Source: Solirubrobacterales bacterium (GTDB lineage Bacteria; Actinomycetota; Thermoleophilia; Solirubrobacterales; Solirubrobacteraceae). Taken from it: a DNA stretch of 7,960 nucleotides. Below are positions 5,385 through 7,960 of the stretch, in pieces (the first letter of the stretch is position 1; every line of letters starts with the position of its first letter). The DNA lies in assembly GCA_003244035.1 (NCBI GenBank), contig QHBV01000286.1, positions 11,594-19,553 of the forward strand, written 5' to 3'. The notes under the pieces are model-generated. The model was not told where the DNA came from, made no database searches, and was given only the letters and a program-made list of their open reading frames with translations. The translations under genes and the position numbers were made by a program.

Positions 5385-6413
5385 GTGACCGCGACAAGCG
5401 GCGCCGAGAAGCCCCCGTTGCGGGCGCCGGCAGCCCCGCCGGCTGGACCGCGCGTGCGGAGCTTCGGCGACCGGCTTGCGCACCAGGTAGCCGCCCGCGG
5501 GTCGCAGGTGGTCTTGGGGCTGGACCCGGACCCTGCCCGCTTGTGGCCACGAGCGATCGAACTCGTCGCGGGTGCCGCTGAGTCGCCCGCGTCGGCGGCC
5601 TGGGATCCACCCGGCACCGCTGCCCCCATTGCGGTGCGGGCGGCGCGCGCGGTCGCGAATCACTGTGCGCTCGCGATCGAGGCCGTGGCCGAGCAGTGCG
5701 TTGCGGTCAAGCTCCAGGTCGCATGCTTCGAGCGACTTGGCGCCCCCGGATGGGCCGCACTCGCGGAGGTGGCCCAGCGGGCGCGCGAGCACGACCTGCT
5801 TGTGATCGCGGACGCCAAGCGCGGAGACATCGACGTTTCCGCCTCGGCGTACGCCGAGGCGTTCCTGTCCGAGACCCCGACCGTATTCGGGCCGGTTGCC
5901 GGCCTGGGGGTAGACGCGCTCACGGTCAATCCGTTGTTGGGCGGGGATTCGCTGGCGCCGCTGGTGAGAACGGCGCGCAATTGGGGCAGCGGGCTATTCG
6001 TGCTTGTGCGCACCTCGAACCCCGGGGCCGCCGACCTGCAGGAGCTGGCGCTTGCCGGCGGCGGATCGGTGAGCGACCGGATCGCGAGGCTGGTCGCGGA
6101 GCTGGGCGCATCTGGGCTCGGCAGCGCGGGGCTCACGGACGTCGGCGCGGTGCTCGGCGCGACCGCACCCGCACGGCTGCAGGCGATGCGCGAGCGGATG
6201 CCGCACGCGGTGTTCCTGCTCCCGGGGGTCGGCGCGCAGGGAGGGAGGGTGGAGGACTTGGCGGCGGCGTTCGCCCCGGGGCCAGCGGGAGGGCTGATCG
6301 CCGTCTCACGCGGGATCGTGGGCGCGCACGAGCGCGGCGGCGGCGATCCCGCAGGCGCCGCCCGGGACGAGGCGGCACGGTTGCGTGAGCTCGCGTGGCG
6401 GATCGGCGGCTGA
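5385..6413 (+). CDS. pyrF: Orotidine 5'-phosphate decarboxylase, long (type 2) form
   Basis: PyrF converts OMP to UMP, the last step of de novo pyrimidine synthesis, in a TIM barrel. The catalytic signature is IADAKRGDI with D143, K145 and D148. Other conserved parts are VVLGLDPDPARL on the first strand, VAVKLQVACFE, GVDALTVNPLLGGDSL, GLFVLVRTSNPGA (the phosphate-side segment typical of the long subfamily) and FLLPGVGAQGG. At 342 residues it is longer than most members of this subfamily (about 270-310). The extra length is a Pro/Ala-rich N-terminus of about 23 residues and a Pro/Ala-rich insert around residues 62-85. The start is uncertain: GTG at 5385 is the longest choice, while GTG at 5454 would give a 319-residue protein that starts just before FGDRLAHQV. 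Neither has a clear Shine-Dalgarno sequence. The dacA-like gene begins 4 bases after its TGA. Confidence 0.92.
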   Translation: MTATSGAEKPPLRAPAAPPAGPRVRSFGDRLAHQVAARGSQVVLGLDPDPARLWPRAIELVAGAAESPASAAWDPPGTAAPIAVRAARAVANHCALAIEAVAEQCVAVKLQVACFERLGAPGWAALAEVAQRAREHDLLVIADAKRGDIDVSASAYAEAFLSETPTVFGPVAGLGVDALTVNPLLGGDSLAPLVRTARNWGSGLFVLVRTSNPGAADLQELALAGGGSVSDRIARLVAELGASGLGSAGLTDVGAVLGATAPARLQAMRERMPHAVFLLPGVGAQGGRVEDLAAAFAPGPAGGLIAVSRGIVGAHERGGGDPAGAARDEAARLRELAWRIGG

Positions 6414-6417
6414 GCCG

Positions 6418-7668
6418 ATGAGGAGCCGTGTGGCAGTGCCGGCGCTGTACGCCGGCGTCGCGCTGGCCCTGATCGGGATGTTGGCCGCATCCGCGCCCGC
6501 CAGCGCGGATGCGGCCCCGGTGCCACGACTCAGCGCCCGGGGCGCGATCGTGATCGAGGAGCGCACGGGCCAGGCGCTCTACGGTCTCGATCCCAACCGC
6601 CGGCTGCCGATCGCGAGCACGACCAAGCTGATGACCGCGCTGCTGACGCTCGAGCACGTGCGGCTGGGGAGGATCTTCGCCGACCCCGACTACTACGCGG
6701 CGGCGGTGGACTCCCAGATCGGACTCGTGCCGGGCGAGCGGATGAGCGTCCACGACCTGCTGCTGGCGCTCCTGCTGCCGAGCGCCGACGATGCGGCGCA
6801 GGACCTCGCGTTCAACGTCGGGCACGGCTCTGTCGGGCGCTTCGTGGCGATGATGAACACACGTGCGCGCGAGCTCGGACTCGTGCACACGCACTACTCG
6901 ACGCCGATCGGCCTGGACACTCCGGGCAACTACTCGAGCGCGTCTGACCTGGTGAAGCTCGCGACCTTCCTGCGCGAGCATCAACCGTTCTTCGCGCGCG
7001 CCGTGGCGCTGCCGAGCGCGGTGCTGCACACTGGCGACCACACTCGGTTCCTCACCAACCGCAACGACCTCGTCGGTCGCGTGCCCTGGATCAATGGCGT
7101 CAAGACGGGGCACACGCTCGGCGCCGGTTACGTTCTCGTCGGCTCGGGTACTAGGCACGGCATGACGCTGCTGAGCGCGGTCCTCGGCACGCCGAGCCAG
7201 TCGGCGCGCGACGCGGACACGCTGGCGCTGCTCGACTACGGCTTCGCCGAGTTCAGGCTGGCTTCCCCGGTCCGAGCAGAAGCCGTGCTCGCGACCCTGT
7301 CCGTCAGCGAGCAGCCGGGCGTCCACGCGCAGGTGATCGCGGCGGGCACGTTCACTACGGTCGTGCCTCGCACGACCAGGCTGACCACCCGCGTCGAGGT
7401 TCCCCAGCAGCTCGCCGGGCCGCTGCGCCGCCACGCCGTGGTAGGGCACGTGCTCGTACTCGCGAACGGGCGGACGATCGCCGCGGTCCCGCTTCTGCTC
7501 GCTGTACCGCTGGCCGCCGTCAGCCCGCTCACGCTGGCCGGTCGCTTCGTCACGCGACCACCTGCGCTTGCCGTGATCATCGCGCTGCTGATGGTGGCGC
7601 TGGGACTGGCCCTGCTGCGCCGCGAACGAGCACGGGGCCGAGACCAGGTCGGCCCGGAGGCAGCATGA
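6418..7668 (+). CDS. D-alanyl-D-alanine carboxypeptidase (PBP5-like, peptidase family S11)
   Basis: This enzyme removes the terminal D-Ala from peptidoglycan stem pentapeptides outside the membrane, limiting cross-linking. The 416 residues begin with a signal peptide (hydrophobic 5-24, likely cleavage after SAPASA at about residue 30). The penicillin-binding catalytic domain has the SxxK motif STTK (S67 nucleophile, K70) and KTG (229-231) in NGVKTGHT. The second motif, normally SxN as in SGND or SAND, reads SAD at 122-124, so the conserved asparagine is aspartate. A PBP5-type beta-rich C-terminal domain follows. The protein ends with a hydrophobic segment at about 383-400 and a basic tail, a probable membrane anchor. 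The ATG at 6418 is chosen over an upstream ATG at 6385 because it sits directly before the signal peptide and clear of pyrF. Its stop overlaps the next start (ATGA). Confidence 0.93.
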   Translation: MRSRVAVPALYAGVALALIGMLAASAPASADAAPVPRLSARGAIVIEERTGQALYGLDPNRRLPIASTTKLMTALLTLEHVRLGRIFADPDYYAAAVDSQIGLVPGERMSVHDLLLALLLPSADDAAQDLAFNVGHGSVGRFVAMMNTRARELGLVHTHYSTPIGLDTPGNYSSASDLVKLATFLREHQPFFARAVALPSAVLHTGDHTRFLTNRNDLVGRVPWINGVKTGHTLGAGYVLVGSGTRHGMTLLSAVLGTPSQSARDADTLALLDYGFAEFRLASPVRAEAVLATLSVSEQPGVHAQVIAAGTFTTVVPRTTRLTTRVEVPQQLAGPLRRHAVVGHVLVLANGRTIAAVPLLLAVPLAAVSPLTLAGRFVTRPPALAVIIALLMVALGLALLRRERARGRDQVGPEAA

Positions 7669-7960
7669 TCATCACCGTCACCCTCAATGCGGCGCTCGAC
7701 AAGACGCTCGAGGTGCCGAGCTTCACGCCCGGTCGCAGGCACCGGACGGTGGATCAGACGACGATGCCCGGCGGCAAGGGCGTGAACATCGCACGGGCGA
7801 TCAAGCGGCTCGGCCAGCCGGTGATCGCGACTGGGCTCGTAGGAGGCGCGACCGGCAACCGGATCGTGGAAGCGCTCAACGACGAGGCGGTCCTCGGCGC
7901 CTTCGCCCGCGTCCACGAGGAGTCGCGGACCAACACCGCCGTCCTCGATCCGACCACGGG
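7665..7960 (+). CDS. PfkB-family sugar kinase, 1-phosphofructokinase-like (5' part, cut by the window edge)
   Basis: Ninety-eight codons of a ribokinase/PfkB-type kinase are visible. It starts MIITVTLNAALDKT, where D12 occupies the substrate-binding position of the family's TLNPAxD motif, here with Ala for Pro. PGGKGVNIARAIKRLG (35-50) is the first PfkB signature. GLVGGATGN and ESRTNTAVLDP follow, the latter a segment typical of the 1-phosphofructokinase/tagatose-6-phosphate kinase branch. The C-terminal ATP-binding and catalytic GAGD motif lies beyond the window, so activity cannot be judged. FruK phosphorylates fructose-1-phosphate; a 6-phosphate sugar is the alternative substrate. The ATG overlaps the carboxypeptidase stop by 4 nt, and GGAGG at 7656-7660 serves as ribosome binding site, so translation is probably coupled. 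No fructose transporter or DeoR-type regulator is seen in the window. Confidence 0.88.
   Translation, partial: MIITVTLNAALDKTLEVPSFTPGRRHRTVDQTTMPGGKGVNIARAIKRLGQPVIATGLVGGATGNRIVEALNDEAVLGAFARVHEESRTNTAVLDPTT

Noticed and set aside
4949..5629. Long minus-strand frame continuing upstream of the small membrane protein, through HU and into pyrF
   Set aside because: It is the antisense of two well-supported genes with no recognisable motif; only the last 46 codons have a coherent hydrophobic pattern.
6385..6417. Upstream ATG start for the carboxypeptidase
   Set aside because: It would add 11 polar residues before the signal peptide and overlap pyrF; the ATG at 6418 gives a normal secretion signal.
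1..7960. Novel defence, mobile or biosynthetic system
   Set aside because: All long genes belong to well-known housekeeping families, and no recombinase, toxin-antitoxin pair, CRISPR repeat or composition shift is visible.

Overview
This is a high-GC window of chromosomal, mostly housekeeping DNA. Strong G/C third-position bias, frequent GTG starts, TANNNT-like -10 elements, an actinobacterial-looking GT4 glycosyltransferase and the murI-rph-rdgB order all point to a high-GC Gram-positive. My best guess is the deep-branching Actinobacteria (Thermoleophilia/Solirubrobacterales type). That placement is inferred from style and synteny, not from a marker gene. I see no rRNA, tRNA, CRISPR, integrase, transposase or prophage signal.

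Layout. (1) Positions 1-352, minus strand: the N-terminal 117 codons of an unrecognised protein rich in Pro, Ala and Glu that runs off the left edge. A candidate promoter with nested GGGTC/GACCC repeats lies just upstream. (2) Positions 353-552: an intergenic stretch of about 200 bp whose main content is four alternately inverted copies of an 11-14 bp motif (453-555). The outermost copy overlaps the stop codon of the next gene. (3) Positions 553-1509, minus: a GT4-type glycosyltransferase. (4) Positions 1510-1632: a divergent promoter region with a perfect 10-bp inverted repeat. (5) Positions 1633-4811, plus: a compact set, murI (glutamate racemase), rph (RNase PH), rdgB (XTP/dITP pyrophosphatase) and a cation diffusion facilitator, joined by a 4-nt overlap and gaps of 5 and 7 nt. 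(6) Positions 4808-4948, minus: a probable 46-residue two-helix membrane protein whose stop codon shares the palindrome CTAG with the transporter's stop. (7) Positions 5072-7960, plus: an HU-family DNA-binding protein with a perfect ribosome binding site, then pyrF (OMP decarboxylase), a secreted D-Ala-D-Ala carboxypeptidase and the start of a PfkB-family 1-phosphofructokinase-like gene, cut by the right edge.

How the genes fit together. MurI supplies D-glutamate for peptidoglycan and the D,D-carboxypeptidase trims finished stem peptides. Rph matures RNA 3' ends, RdgB clears non-canonical purine nucleotides, PyrF makes UMP and HU packs the nucleoid. These are growth-linked functions in tight transcription units. 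No undescribed defence or mobile system is visible. The best leads are the palindromic array at 453-555, the nested repeats at the two minus-strand promoters, the tiny membrane protein, and departures from consensus in MurI (CNAAS) and the carboxypeptidase (SAD in place of SxN).
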